Notes: a model not told the origin generated them from the sequence alone. 60,442 bases of DNA from an uncultured Neglectibacter sp. (GCA_946554335.1 CAMNSA010000015.1:1-60442), one strand, 5' to 3'; positions 1-8,743 are shown, counted from the stretch's first letter. Made by a program: numbers and translations.

Positions 1-20
1 CTAAGCTACATCCACCATAT

Positions 21-97
21 TGGCGCGCCAAAAGGGACTCGAACCCCTGGCCTACTGCTTAGAAGGCAGTTGCTCTATCCAGCTGAGCTATTGGCGC
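21..97 (-). tRNA. tRNA-Arg, anticodon TCT
   Basis: Read on the minus strand the segment folds as a cloverleaf: acceptor GCGCCAA pairs with TTGGCGC, the anticodon stem ACTGC/GCAGT encloses the loop CTTCTAA with anticodon TCT, and the T arm carries GGTTCGAGTCC. The 3' CCA is encoded. It reads AGA arginine codons and is the last gene of the minus-strand cluster that also holds tRNA-Gly. Confidence 0.96.
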
Positions 98-187
98 ACA
101 TAAAAAAGGGTCTTCCCCTGGCTCGCGGGGGGAGAGAATGATAAAGCGCCGAAAGGCGCCTTACCTCCTCGTTTCAGCGACCAAAAA

Positions 188-279
188 GCCGCCTCTTGCA
201 GTTGGAACAGATCATACTCCGCCGTCTTACCGTGGAGCGGATCATGGCCCCGCTGTCTTACTTTTGGAGCGGGTGATGG
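188..279. repeat. Decayed tandem copies of the tRNA-Gly 3' end
   Basis: Three imperfect units of about 30 bp lie head to tail at 188-216, 217-247 and 248-279. The last unit includes the real 3' end of tRNA-Gly plus its 17-bp trailer. The middle unit keeps the tRNA-like 3' end (GGAGCGGATCATGG on the plus strand) and most of the trailer. The outer unit is more diverged. They look like slippage or recombination duplicates of the tRNA end, or scars of insertions into it. Confidence 0.6.
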
Positions 280-338
280 GAATCGAACCCACACGACCAG
301 CTTGGAAGGCTGGGGTTCTACCACTGAACTACACCCGC
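265..338 (-). tRNA. tRNA-Gly, anticodon TCC
   Basis: On the minus strand the acceptor GCGGGTG pairs with CACCCGC, the anticodon stem CCAGC/GCTGG holds the loop CTTCCAA with anticodon TCC, and the T arm reads GGTTCGATTCC. The CCA end is encoded after discriminator T. It reads GGA/GGG glycine codons. It lies upstream of tRNA-Arg in the same direction, so the two may be co-transcribed. Confidence 0.96.
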
Positions 339-408
339 ATATCCACAACGGGGCTATTATACCATTGCGCTCCTCATTCGTCAAGTGTTTTTTCGCGCCT
401 TTGGCTCC

Positions 409-1065
409 TCAAAAGCTTTTAAAAGTTCCCATGGCAAGCTCCAACAAATGCACGGCGCGGCCGCCTCCCGCAAGCACACCCTTGACGCAGCGATTGCAGT
501 AGCACACGGTCAGAGGGCAGGTGTACTTTGCCACCTGCTCCCGCATCAGGGCGGCCACTGCCTCTTCGGGCAGCCGATAGAGCGGCGTTCCGGGATACCG
601 GGCAAGAAGCTCTTTGTTTTCTCTGGTTTTCGGCTCAAAATGAAGATCTCCGCAGAATACGGAGCGCTCTTTGCACTCCTCCAGCTCCACTACGGTAATT
701 TTCATTTTTTGAAGCAGGCTTCGCACTGCCTGAAAGATTTCCGGGTGCTCCCTGTCTCTCCAGCAATCCTGCACATTGACTGTAAGCCCGCTGTAATCGG
801 GAGGAGAAAAGCCCGAGTCCCGGTCAAGATAGGAAAACAGGTCCTCACATTCCATGGAGCCCTGGGTCTTCTCCTCGATCCTCTCCCGGCAGGCCTGACA
901 GAAATAGACCGCCCGATACTCCGGCCGGAAGGCTTTTTCATCGACCTGGCAGCAGCCCGCTACCTCCATGGTCCGGGAAAGATAGCGGCGAATTCGTTTC
1001 GCCGCTTCAGGGCTCGCACTGCTGAAATTGCAGCTGGGAAAAAATAGTTTCTGTCTCTCTGCCAT
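409..1065 (-). CDS. CCG-type cysteine-rich (Fe-S)-binding protein
   Basis: This 218-residue protein resembles one half of the HdrB/GlpC cysteine-rich (CCG) fold. It has C12 followed by the pair C38-C39, then an FCQAC motif, a QDCWRDREHP stretch where the family usually has an HxPC or DPCR motif, and a variant FCGD in place of the second CCG. A last CxxC-type cluster (CYCNRC) lies near the C-terminus. In known relatives such cysteines hold Fe-S clusters used in thiol or quinone redox chemistry. No partner subunit is next to it, so the substrate is unknown. I chose ATG at 1065 with GGGGGA upstream, not the TTG one codon earlier. It follows the clp gene by about 75 bp on the same strand. Confidence 0.7.
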   Translation of the reverse strand: MAERQKLFFPSCNFSSASPEAAKRIRRYLSRTMEVAGCCQVDEKAFRPEYRAVYFCQACRERIEEKTQGSMECEDLFSYLDRDSGFSPPDYSGLTVNVQDCWRDREHPEIFQAVRSLLQKMKITVVELEECKERSVFCGDLHFEPKTRENKELLARYPGTPLYRLPEEAVAALMREQVAKYTCPLTVCYCNRCVKGVLAGGGRAVHLLELAMGTFKSF

Positions 1066-1140
1066 CAAGGTCCCCCATTTTGCTGAAAAAGAGGGAACGC
1101 CTGAAGCGGCTTTCCCCTTTTTCCCTGATTTTCCGGATGC

Positions 1141-3399
1141 TTAAAGCACATTCAGCTTTAAATTCTCTCCGTCCACAGACAGCGCTACCGCGCTGACGCC
1201 TCCTTCTCCGGCCTCTACCAGAGTCTCGGCGATCTTATCCTCCACCATACGGCGGATGTTGTTGCGCAGGTCTCTTGCCCCGCTTTTCCCGCCAATGGAC
1301 TTTCCGGCCAGCAGCGCGCAGGCTTCCTCGGTAAAGGTGAAGCGGATCCCCTTTTCCTTCAGGACCTCCACATATTCCGAAAGCATCAAAGCGGAAATCT
1401 TTTCGTAGTCCTTCTCATCCAGCGGACGGAACACCACCACTTCGTCCACGCGGCTCAAAAACTCTGGCCGCAGAAATTCTCGAAGGGCCTTCAGCGCCTT
1501 TTCCCTGCTGATGTCAGCCGCCGTTTTGGCAAAGCCCAGGGAGGCCTCCTGCCGGTCGCTTCCGGCGTTGGAGGTCATCACGATGACCGTGTTTTCAAAA
1601 TTTACCGTCCGGCCGTGGGCGTCGGTGATCCTGCCCTCGTCCAGGATCTGCAAAAGGATATTCATCACATCGGGATGGGCCTTTTCGATCTCGTCGAACA
1701 GCAGGACCGAATAGGGCCTGCGCCGGACCTTTTCCGTCAGCTGTCCGGCCTCGTCATACCCCACATAGCCGGGAGGGGAACCGATGATCTTCGACACGGA
1801 GTGCTTCTCCATAAACTCGGACATATCCAGGCGGATCAGGGTTTCCGGCGTGTCAAACAGTTCCTGGGAAATGACCCGCACCAGCTCGGTCTTCCCCGTT
1901 CCTGTGGGCCCTACAAAAATGAAGGAGGCGGGCCGTCTTCTGGGGCTGATCTGCACCCGGCTGCGGCGGATGGCGGCGGAGATCGCCTTCACCGCCTCGT
2001 CCTGCCCGATGATCTTCTGAGACAGGACCTCTTCCAGACTTCCGAGACGCTTGAGCTCATTTTCTTCTACCCGGGCGGCAGGGATGCCGGTCCACAGCTC
2101 GATCACATAGGCGAGATCCTTTTCCTCCACCGAAGCAAAGATCCCCTCTTTTTTCAGGTCTTCCAGATTTTCTTCCAAAGCGGCAATGCGGTAATGCGTC
2201 TTGGCCAGCTCCTCATAGTCCACTGCCCCGCCGTCTGAGGGGTTGGAAAGATCCTGCTCTCTCACCCGCTCCTTAGAAAGCTTCAGCTGGGCCTCGTCGT
2301 ATTCCGCCAGCTTTTTGTTGCGCAATGCCGCGCAGGCGCAGGCCTCGTCCAGCAGATCGATGGCCTTATCCGGCAGATACCGGTCGTTGATATAGCGCTC
2401 GGAAAGCACTACGATCCTTCGCACGATCTGATCGGACACTGTGACCCGGTGATAGGCTTCATAATAATTTTTGATCCCGGAAATGACATCGATGGCGTCC
2501 TGAATGGAGGGCTCGCCCACGGTCACCGGCTGGAACCGGCGCTCCAATGCGGCGTCCTTTTCAATGTATTTCCGGTATTCGGAAAAGGTGGTGGCGCCGA
2601 TGACCTGGATCTCTCCTCTGGAAAGGGCGGGCTTCAGGATATTGGCGGCATTCATGCTGCCCTCCGCGTCCCCTGTCCCCACCAGATTGTGGATCTCGTC
2701 GATGAAGAGGATGATATTGCCGTCCGCCTTCACCTCGTCCACCAGGCCCTTGATCCGGCTTTCAAACTGTCCGCGAAACTGCGTTCCCGCCACCAGCGAG
2801 GTGAGGTCCAGCAGCTGGATCTCCTTATCCCGCAGCTTGGCGGGCACATTTCCTTCTGCTATGCGCAGAGCAAGGCCCTCCGCCACGGCGGTTTTTCCCA
2901 CGCCGGGCTCGCCGATGAGGCAGGGATTATTCTTAGTGCGCCGGGAAAGGATCTGCACCACGCGCTGGATCTCCTTTTCTCTGCCCACGATGCGGTCCAG
3001 CTCTCCCCGCCGGGCGCGGCCGGTAAGGTCTGTACAGTAGTTGCTGATATGCTTTCTCTTTTTCTTATGAAAGCTCTCCTTTTTCTCCTGCACATTGGGC
3101 CGTCCGTTCTGGCCGGACATTCCGCCCAGCATCATATCAGAGGGCAGCGTCGCGGCGCCTCCGGGGGTAAAGCTTTCCTCCCCGTCCTCCTCGTTGTCCA
3201 GGTTCATCAGCTCACTCATCTGGTCCGCGGCCGCTTCCAGCTCTTCATCGGTAATTCCCATTTTCTGCATGATATCGTTCACGGGCTTGATGCCCAGCTC
3301 TTTCGCGCACACAAAGCAAAGCCCCTGGGGATTTCCGTCCAGTGAATTGGAAACAAACACGACCGCGGGCCGCTTTTTACAGCGGGTACACATTAACAT
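1141..3399 (-). CDS. clpE: ClpE-type AAA+ unfoldase, ATPase subunit of Clp protease
   Basis: A 752-residue two-ring AAA+ unfoldase that would feed proteins to ClpP. The N-terminus is a four-cysteine zinc finger (C4, C7, C28, C31), not the paired Clp_N repeats of ClpC, which is the reason for the ClpE label. The first ATPase module has Walker A GEPGVGKT at 163-170 and Walker B LFIDEIHNL; a coiled middle region follows. The second module carries GPTGTGKT, LLFDEIEKAHPD and the C-terminal ClpB-D2-type lid. It lies 20 bp behind the pgsA-like gene and probably shares its transcript. No CtsR-type regulator is adjacent. Some annotations would call it ClpC or simply ATP-dependent Clp protease ATP-binding subunit. 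Confidence 0.9.
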   Translation of the reverse strand: MLMCTRCKKRPAVVFVSNSLDGNPQGLCFVCAKELGIKPVNDIMQKMGITDEELEAAADQMSELMNLDNEEDGEESFTPGGAATLPSDMMLGGMSGQNGRPNVQEKKESFHKKKRKHISNYCTDLTGRARRGELDRIVGREKEIQRVVQILSRRTKNNPCLIGEPGVGKTAVAEGLALRIAEGNVPAKLRDKEIQLLDLTSLVAGTQFRGQFESRIKGLVDEVKADGNIILFIDEIHNLVGTGDAEGSMNAANILKPALSRGEIQVIGATTFSEYRKYIEKDAALERRFQPVTVGEPSIQDAIDVISGIKNYYEAYHRVTVSDQIVRRIVVLSERYINDRYLPDKAIDLLDEACACAALRNKKLAEYDEAQLKLSKERVREQDLSNPSDGGAVDYEELAKTHYRIAALEENLEDLKKEGIFASVEEKDLAYVIELWTGIPAARVEENELKRLGSLEEVLSQKIIGQDEAVKAISAAIRRSRVQISPRRRPASFIFVGPTGTGKTELVRVISQELFDTPETLIRLDMSEFMEKHSVSKIIGSPPGYVGYDEAGQLTEKVRRRPYSVLLFDEIEKAHPDVMNILLQILDEGRITDAHGRTVNFENTVIVMTSNAGSDRQEASLGFAKTAADISREKALKALREFLRPEFLSRVDEVVVFRPLDEKDYEKISALMLSEYVEVLKEKGIRFTFTEEACALLAGKSIGGKSGARDLRNNIRRMVEDKIAETLVEAGEGGVSAVALSVDGENLKLNVL

Positions 3400-3419
3400 G
3401 GCACTGATTTCCTTTCCTG

Positions 3420-4097
3420 TTACTTCTTCCTGCGGACCTTCTCCCGCACGGTTTTCGCCCGGATCTCATCGGGCAGATCCAGTTCATATTTTTCATCGTC
3501 TGAGTGGAAAATTTCTCGAAAAATCTGGAAATAATGGATCGCGGAATAGATCATCATCACCGCGGTGAGGATCAAAAGCACATTGGCAACAATGCTGAAC
3601 ACCCAGGTGCGTACATGGAAAAATCCGTCCATGACCACGATGACGCCAACCGAGAGATAAAACATCACCGTAGCCACTTTCCCATACCACTTGGCAGAGC
3701 AGGGCCTTTTTTTCTCTTTCAATAAAATCACCGCGCAGCAAAGCATGGCAAACTCTTTGGCGATGAAAAGCAGCAAAACCGGACAGATCACTGGGAACTT
3801 GATGGCAAGACACATAGCTACCACGCCCTGGGTGAGCTTATCCGCGAAGGGATCCAGCATCTTCCCTAACTCCGTCACCTGATTGAACTTTCTGGCGATC
3901 ACGCCGTCGAACAGGTCTGAAAGGCCGGAAAGAGCCAAAAGAGACACAGCGGCGGTCAGCTTCCCCTTTAAGAAGTACCAGGCAAAAAAGGGCACGATCA
4001 GGATACGCAGCACGGACAGCGCGTTGGGAACCGTCAGATTCTGATTTCTCGGTTTTCTTTCAGCGGGCATGGAGAGGATCCTCACTTTTTCTTTCAT
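3420..4097 (-). CDS. pgsA: CDP-alcohol phosphatidyltransferase, probably phosphatidylglycerophosphate synthase
   Basis: The 225-residue integral membrane protein has a perfect family signature: D61-x2-D64-G65-x2-A68-R69-x8-G78-x3-D82-x3-D86. These residues bind the metal ions and the CDP group. The rest is a set of hydrophobic helices and a charged C-terminal tail. Such enzymes transfer a phosphatidyl group from CDP-diacylglycerol to an alcohol, here most likely glycerol-3-phosphate, the first step to phosphatidylglycerol. A cardiolipin synthase of the same fold cannot be excluded from sequence alone. It sits between cvpA and clpE-like genes in one direction with short gaps. Confidence 0.82.
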   Translation of the reverse strand: MKEKVRILSMPAERKPRNQNLTVPNALSVLRILIVPFFAWYFLKGKLTAAVSLLALSGLSDLFDGVIARKFNQVTELGKMLDPFADKLTQGVVAMCLAIKFPVICPVLLLFIAKEFAMLCCAVILLKEKKRPCSAKWYGKVATVMFYLSVGVIVVMDGFFHVRTWVFSIVANVLLILTAVMMIYSAIHYFQIFREIFHSDDEKYELDLPDEIRAKTVREKVRRKK

Positions 4098-4159
4098 ATT
4101 TGCGGGGCTTGAGGGAAGCGTGGACAGCCGGTCCCGAAGGGAAAGAGGCCCTGCAAAGG

Positions 4160-4849
4160 CTATCGGAACATTCCCCCCAGAGGGTTCATTCCCGCGATGA
4201 CCTTCATGAGCACAGATCTCTCTACTGCCCGGGACAGGGAGGCCTGCATTTCCAGGGAGGTCATGGGCAGGAAGATCTTTAAAGCGCTGATCAGGACCCA
4301 GAGAAGAAGCAGCGCCATCAAAAAGCCGAAGAGTCCGCCCAAAGCGCTGTTTACCTGGCTCAAAAGGGGAAGCTCAAAGGCGGCGGCTAAAAGATTTGCC
4401 AAAATACGGGTCAGAACTAAAAACAGCAGAAACAGGCCGAACACGGTAAGGACCTTCAAAAAGCTGACGAACACCGGCTCCAAAGCCTCTGCCAGCACAG
4501 CGGCGGCCTCACCGCTTTGCGAGGCAAGGCTTCCCGTAAGGGTCGCCTTGGTAACGCCTGCGGTCTCCAGGGCCCGCACAATGAAATCGGGCAGTCCGTC
4601 CAGTACGGCCTGGGCCGCGTCCGGGCCGCTGATGGACAATATGGCTCCCCGGATCTTTTCGATAAGGGCGTCGCGAAACAGCAGGTCATAGAGCCATTGG
4701 GCGGCTATTCCGCCCAGCACGGCGGAAAGGCAGGCGGAGATCACCGCGCCCACAAACCTGGCGGCAGACCTGACGAAGCCTCGCCTGATCCCCGTGATGA
4801 TACAGGCCGCCATCACACAGATCAAGAAAATATCAAGCGCAAAGTTCAT
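4160..4849 (-). CDS. CvpA family membrane protein
   Basis: A 229-residue protein with an N-terminal helix, a second helix after the conserved GxxRGFVR turn (ITGIRRGFVRSAARF), and two further strongly hydrophobic segments in the C-terminal half. This is the CvpA/colicin-V-production architecture. Its molecular role in Clostridia is not established; E. coli CvpA affects envelope integrity and secretion of colicin V. It is the first gene after the promoter at 4910-4938 and is followed by the pgsA-like gene, which fits an envelope-related role. The start has GACGGGAGG directly upstream of ATG. Confidence 0.82.
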   Translation of the reverse strand: MNFALDIFLICVMAACIITGIRRGFVRSAARFVGAVISACLSAVLGGIAAQWLYDLLFRDALIEKIRGAILSISGPDAAQAVLDGLPDFIVRALETAGVTKATLTGSLASQSGEAAAVLAEALEPVFVSFLKVLTVFGLFLLFLVLTRILANLLAAAFELPLLSQVNSALGGLFGFLMALLLLWVLISALKIFLPMTSLEMQASLSRAVERSVLMKVIAGMNPLGGMFR

Positions 4850-4909
4850 CCTCCCGTCTGCCCCCCTTTTCCGGAATTTTGCCGGGAATTTTCCCGCCTA
4901 TAGAAATAA

Positions 4910-4938
4910 ATCATATCACAATCCCAAGGCTTCTACAA
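4910..4938 (-). promoter_or_regulatory. Promoter of the cvpA-pgsA-clpE unit
   Basis: On the minus strand -35 TTGTAG (4933-4938) is separated by 17 bp from -10 TATGAT (4910-4915), and TGA precedes the -10, giving an extended -10. The -35 region overlaps a 7-bp palindrome AAGGCTT/AAGCCTT that could be an operator. This splits the long minus-strand array into two units. Confidence 0.6.
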
Positions 4939-4985
4939 GCCTTAATCCCTTACGGAAATCTGTCAAGACATCAGAATCCCATTTT

Positions 4986-6242
4986 TTAAGACGCCTGCGC
5001 CATGCGGATCTCGCTGATCCCCAGCACATAGGCCCTGCTTTCGCTGAGCAGCGCCACACTGCGCGCGTCGCTGCCGGCGGAGGCCCTCGACTGCTCCGTT
5101 CCGGTGGTATAGTCGTAGAACACCACCTCCGTGCCCTCCAAAGAGGCCACGGAAGCACCGGAAACGGAAAGGGACTTGGCACGCTGTCTGGATTCGATCT
5201 TCAGGGGCTCCCGCTGGCCGTTAAACACCAGGATCGTGCTGGAGCCCGCGTGCTCGTAAGCGGAAATAGAGACAAACGCCCTGTTTTCCGCCAGGGCGAA
5301 GGAAGCGAGAGATCTGCCGTCGTAGCTGTACTGCACAAACTGGAAGGAAGCGGAATCGGTGGAAACCACCGCGGAATCCCCCACGGCGTACAGGTTCCCG
5401 TTATCGCCCCAATAGATGCCTAACAGCAGATTGTCCCTGCTTTCGTATTCGGCGATGGGCTCTGTGTCCTGAAAGGAGAAGGCGGTGATCTTTGACACCA
5501 GCTCTCCGTTTTCACTGCGCACCGTACACACCGCCCCATAGGTCCCGTCGGAATTCAGCGCCAGGGCGGTAATATAGTCTCTGGCAAAGCGATAGGAGTA
5601 TTGCAGAGTCCCATCCTTTAAGTAGACTTCCAGAAGGGAAGCGCCCTCTGAACCCTGCATTCCCAAGGCGAACCGGCCGCTGCGGCACACCGCTCCCGCC
5701 AAAATATCCGCAGGGGCGTTTTTATTAACTACCGTATCTGTGCCGCTTTGCAGAAGATACCCGGTGCTTCCCAGGTTGTAGAGCAGATAATTCCCTCCCG
5801 AAGCGCACAAAACGGGGTCGTTGAAGCCGTGCTGGAGAGAGATGAGGGAACGGCCGGTGGAGTTGATGAGGGAAAAGGAGGTGTCGCTGAGGACGGCGGC
5901 CGCTCCGTCGTGCTGGGTGAAATTGCCTTCCCGCACATCGGTGCCCGTGATCTGCACAGGGAATCCGTCGCCGGAGCCGGAGCCCATCAGCTGAAGCTTG
6001 AACCAGCTGATCACCCGGTCCGGGGCCAGGTTGCCGCGGTTCATCCAGAGAATCAGCCCCAGGATCACCACCACCAGGATCACGCCGATCCGGTACACAG
6101 CCTTGGGGATCTTCACCTTTTTGAGAAGCTCTTCTTCCTCTTCTTCCTCCTCGTACTGGATCTCCGGCTCCTCTTCCTTTTGGAACTCGTCAAGCTGCAG
6201 GAGCTCCTTTTCCTCCTTCTTCGCGTGCTTTCCTCGTTTCAA
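4986..6242 (-). CDS. DUF5711 family membrane-anchored propeller-like protein
   Basis: This 418-residue protein starts with a highly charged cytoplasmic segment (runs of Lys and a block of about 15 acidic residues near 25-40), then one transmembrane helix (about 52-68, IGVILVVVILGLILW) and a large extracytoplasmic domain of repeated beta strands. The repeats resemble a beta-propeller. I recognise it as DUF5711, a family found mainly in Clostridia and of unknown function. It follows truA by 26 bp and precedes cvpA, so it may have an envelope role, but nothing in the sequence shows an activity. Confidence 0.72.
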   Translation of the reverse strand: MKRGKHAKKEEKELLQLDEFQKEEEPEIQYEEEEEEEELLKKVKIPKAVYRIGVILVVVILGLILWMNRGNLAPDRVISWFKLQLMGSGSGDGFPVQITGTDVREGNFTQHDGAAAVLSDTSFSLINSTGRSLISLQHGFNDPVLCASGGNYLLYNLGSTGYLLQSGTDTVVNKNAPADILAGAVCRSGRFALGMQGSEGASLLEVYLKDGTLQYSYRFARDYITALALNSDGTYGAVCTVRSENGELVSKITAFSFQDTEPIAEYESRDNLLLGIYWGDNGNLYAVGDSAVVSTDSASFQFVQYSYDGRSLASFALAENRAFVSISAYEHAGSSTILVFNGQREPLKIESRQRAKSLSVSGASVASLEGTEVVFYDYTTGTEQSRASAGSDARSVALLSESRAYVLGISEIRMAQAS

Positions 6243-6268
6243 CCCTCATTTCCCTCCTTTCTTTTTCG

Positions 6269-7009
6269 TCAATAAAACACCCGGTTGAGATAGAGCCCGC
6301 AGGCCGGCGCGGTGGGGCCGGCCCGGCTTCTGTCCCTCGCTTCCAGAATACAGGGAATATCCTCCGGCGAAAGCTTTCCCTCCTGTACCCGAAGCAGCGT
6401 CCCTGTCATAATACGCACCATATTGTAAAGAAATCCGTCCGCCGCCACGGTGAAGATCACCTTGTCTCCCCGGCGCTCCACCTGAGATCTGGTAACACGG
6501 CGGGTCAGATCTCCCCGCTCCCGCCGGTCCAGCGTACAGAAGGAGGAAAAGTCGTGGCTGCCCAAATACCCTTTAGCCGCCCGGTCCAGAAGCTTTTCGT
6601 TCAAGGGGTACCAGTAGTGCAGCGCCCGATCCTTCAAAAAGGGGCTGCGCACCGGATGATTCCAGATCTCGTAGCAGTATTCCTTTCCCTTGCAGGAGTA
6701 GCGGGCGTGAAAGTCCATTGGCACCTCCCGGCAGGAGAGGACCGCCACATCCGGGGGCAGATAGTGGTTAAGGGCCGCCGCCATCCGTTCTGAGGACACG
6801 GCGCTTCCCGTTTTCAAACTGATACAGAACTCTCTGGCGTGCACTCCCGTATCCGTGCGGGAGCATGCCTTCAGCTCCTCCTGCTTCCCGGTGACGGAAA
6901 ACAGGGCCTTTTGGAATACCTCCTGGACTGTGAGAGCGTTTTCCTGGATCTGCCAGCCGTGATAGGCGGCGCCGTCATAGGCTATGGTGATGAGAAGATT
7001 TCGCTCCAA
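6269..7009 (-). CDS. truA: tRNA pseudouridine(38-40) synthase TruA
   Basis: TruA isomerises uridines at positions 38, 39 and 40 of the anticodon stem-loop of many tRNAs. The 246-residue length is normal. The catalytic aspartate is D53 in the motif RTDTGVHA, and the conserved YDG-x2-YHGWQ start and C-terminal FLYNMVR motif are present. It sits directly behind ecfT, an arrangement common in Bacillota, where ecfA1-ecfA2-ecfT-truA follow the ribosomal protein genes. Here the ecf-truA cassette is attached to glmM and ruv genes instead. Confidence 0.96.
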   Translation of the reverse strand: MERNLLITIAYDGAAYHGWQIQENALTVQEVFQKALFSVTGKQEELKACSRTDTGVHAREFCISLKTGSAVSSERMAAALNHYLPPDVAVLSCREVPMDFHARYSCKGKEYCYEIWNHPVRSPFLKDRALHYWYPLNEKLLDRAAKGYLGSHDFSSFCTLDRRERGDLTRRVTRSQVERRGDKVIFTVAADGFLYNMVRIMTGTLLRVQEGKLSPEDIPCILEARDRSRAGPTAPACGLYLNRVFY

Positions 7010-7024
7010 GGCTTTCCCTCCCGT

Positions 7025-7837
7025 CTAGCGCGCCGCAGGCAAGGCCAGGGTGAGGGTGAGGAACAAAGCGAAAAACAGGGTCACGCAGCAAAGCACCAGG
7101 GCGTCCTGCTTTCCCATTTTCAGGACCTTCATCTTGGTCCTGCCCTCGCCGCCGTGATAGCAGCGGCTCTCCATGGCGGTCGCCAGATCAAAAGCTCTGC
7201 GAAAGGCGGAAATGAACAGGGGGATCAGAATGGGCACCAGCGCCTTGAGCCGCTGAAGGATCCCGCCGCTTTCCATATCCGCGCCCCGGGCCTTCTGGGC
7301 GCTCATGATCTTATCCGTTTCCTCTAAAAGCAGGGGCACAAAGCGCAGGGCGATGGTCATCATCATGGCAAATTCGTGCACCGGAACATGCAGCTTTCCC
7401 AAGGGCTTCAGCAGCCGCTCAATGGCGTCTGTCAGCTGGGTGGGAGAGGTGGTAAAGGTGAGAATGGAGCTTACTAAGATCAGAGTGATGATCCGCACCG
7501 AAACAAAGACACAGTTAAGAAGCCCGTTTTTCGTAATCTTTATAAAGCCCCACTGAAGTAAGGGGTCCCCGGCGCCGTAAAAAATATTCAGCACCGCCGT
7601 AAATACTACGAGAAACAGAATGGGCTTCAGGCTTTTCAGGTAGAGCTTGAAGGGAACCCTGGAGCAGGCCATGGCAAGCAGCACAAAGGCCACCACCGAC
7701 CCCAGGGCATAGAAATTACCTGCCGTGAAGATCAGCACGATATAAAACACCGTCAGGCAAAGCTTGATCCGGGGATCTGTTCGGTGCAGAACAGAACGCC
7801 CGGGGAAAAACTGCCCCAAGGTGATATCCGAGATCAT
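7025..7837 (-). CDS. ecfT: Energy-coupling factor transporter membrane subunit EcfT
   Basis: EcfT is the membrane scaffold that links the two EcfA ATPases to interchangeable S components for vitamins and cobalt or nickel. The 270-residue protein has about five hydrophobic helices. It carries the two cytoplasmic coupling motifs with Ala-Arg-Gly-like cores: AQKARGADM (about residues 180-188) and a second Arg-containing one near AMESRCYHGG. It lies 18 bp behind ecfA2. No S component is encoded in the window, so this should be a group II ECF module that serves S components encoded elsewhere. Confidence 0.93.
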   Translation of the reverse strand: MISDITLGQFFPGRSVLHRTDPRIKLCLTVFYIVLIFTAGNFYALGSVVAFVLLAMACSRVPFKLYLKSLKPILFLVVFTAVLNIFYGAGDPLLQWGFIKITKNGLLNCVFVSVRIITLILVSSILTFTTSPTQLTDAIERLLKPLGKLHVPVHEFAMMMTIALRFVPLLLEETDKIMSAQKARGADMESGGILQRLKALVPILIPLFISAFRRAFDLATAMESRCYHGGEGRTKMKVLKMGKQDALVLCCVTLFFALFLTLTLALPAAR

Positions 7838-7855
7838 GAAACCCCTCCCCTCCCG

Positions 7856-8743
7856 CTATTCTTCCGAACCGGCAGGCTCTGCTCCCGCCGTTCTGGCCTT
7901 CAAAAAAGAGGCGAGCGTATGCAGCGCCTCGTCCACGGTGAGCACGCAGTCCTCCGCGGGACACCCCAGCTCCTTGAGCCTGTGCATAATGGCGGTGATC
8001 TGCGGGATCTGAAGGCCCAGAGCCTTCAGCTCTTCTCCTTTGGAAAATACTTCTCTGGTCTTTCCCAGCATCGCCTTGTGCCCACCGTTCATCACCAGCA
8101 CCCGGTCCGCTGTGCGGCCGATATCCTCCATGCTGTGAGATACCAGCAGCACCGTGTTCTTTCTCGCTTTGTGATACTGCATGATCTGAGACAGCAGCAC
8201 ATCTCTTCCCCGGGGGTCCAGCCCCGCGGTGGGCTCGTCTAAGATCAACACATCCGGGTCCATGGCGATCACCCCGGCAATGGCGGCTCTGCGCTTTTCT
8301 CCTCCGGAAAGCTCAAAGGGGGACTTTTCCAGAAGCTCTTTTTTCAGCCCGGCAAAGCCTGCGGCCTCCACGGCCCTCCCCCTTGCCTCCTCCTCGGAAA
8401 GCCCCATATTCTTCGGGCCGAACATGATGTCCTTCAAAACCGTCTCTTCAAAGAGCTGGTATTCCGGGTACTGGAACACCATCCCCACACGAAACCGCAC
8501 ACTGCGGATCTTTTTCGGCTCCTCCCAGATATCCTTCCCATCTAACAGCACCCGCCCTGAGGTGGGGCGGATCAGGCCGTTGAGCATCTGCACCAGGGTG
8601 GATTTTCCGCTTCCCGTATGGCCGATCACACCCAAAAATTCCCCCTCCTCCAGAGAGAGGGAAACCTGCTCTACCGCCGTTTTCTGAAAAGGGGTGCCGA
8701 TGCCGTATTGGTAGGTCAGATCTTCAGTTGTCAATATTGCCAT
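7856..8743 (-). CDS. ecfA2: Energy-coupling factor transporter ATPase EcfA2
   Basis: A 295-residue ABC ATPase with Walker A GHTGSGKST, Q-loop FQYPEYQLF, signature LSGGEKRRAAIAG and Walker B LILDEPTAGLDP, then an EcfA C-terminal extension. The Glu-containing signature and the FxYPExQLF Q-loop are typical of the EcfA2 (CbiO2) partner. It pairs with EcfA1 just upstream, and both drive EcfT. The gap to ecfA1 is about 80 bp, the only loose spacing in the cassette. Confidence 0.93.
   Translation of the reverse strand: MAILTTEDLTYQYGIGTPFQKTAVEQVSLSLEEGEFLGVIGHTGSGKSTLVQMLNGLIRPTSGRVLLDGKDIWEEPKKIRSVRFRVGMVFQYPEYQLFEETVLKDIMFGPKNMGLSEEEARGRAVEAAGFAGLKKELLEKSPFELSGGEKRRAAIAGVIAMDPDVLILDEPTAGLDPRGRDVLLSQIMQYHKARKNTVLLVSHSMEDIGRTADRVLVMNGGHKAMLGKTREVFSKGEELKALGLQIPQITAIMHRLKELGCPAEDCVLTVDEALHTLASFLKARTAGAEPAGSEE

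Noticed and set aside
140-165. Hairpin AGCGCC-GAAA-GGCGCC between the two tRNAs as a terminator
   Set aside because: The stem has only five or six pairs and no T-run follows on either strand.
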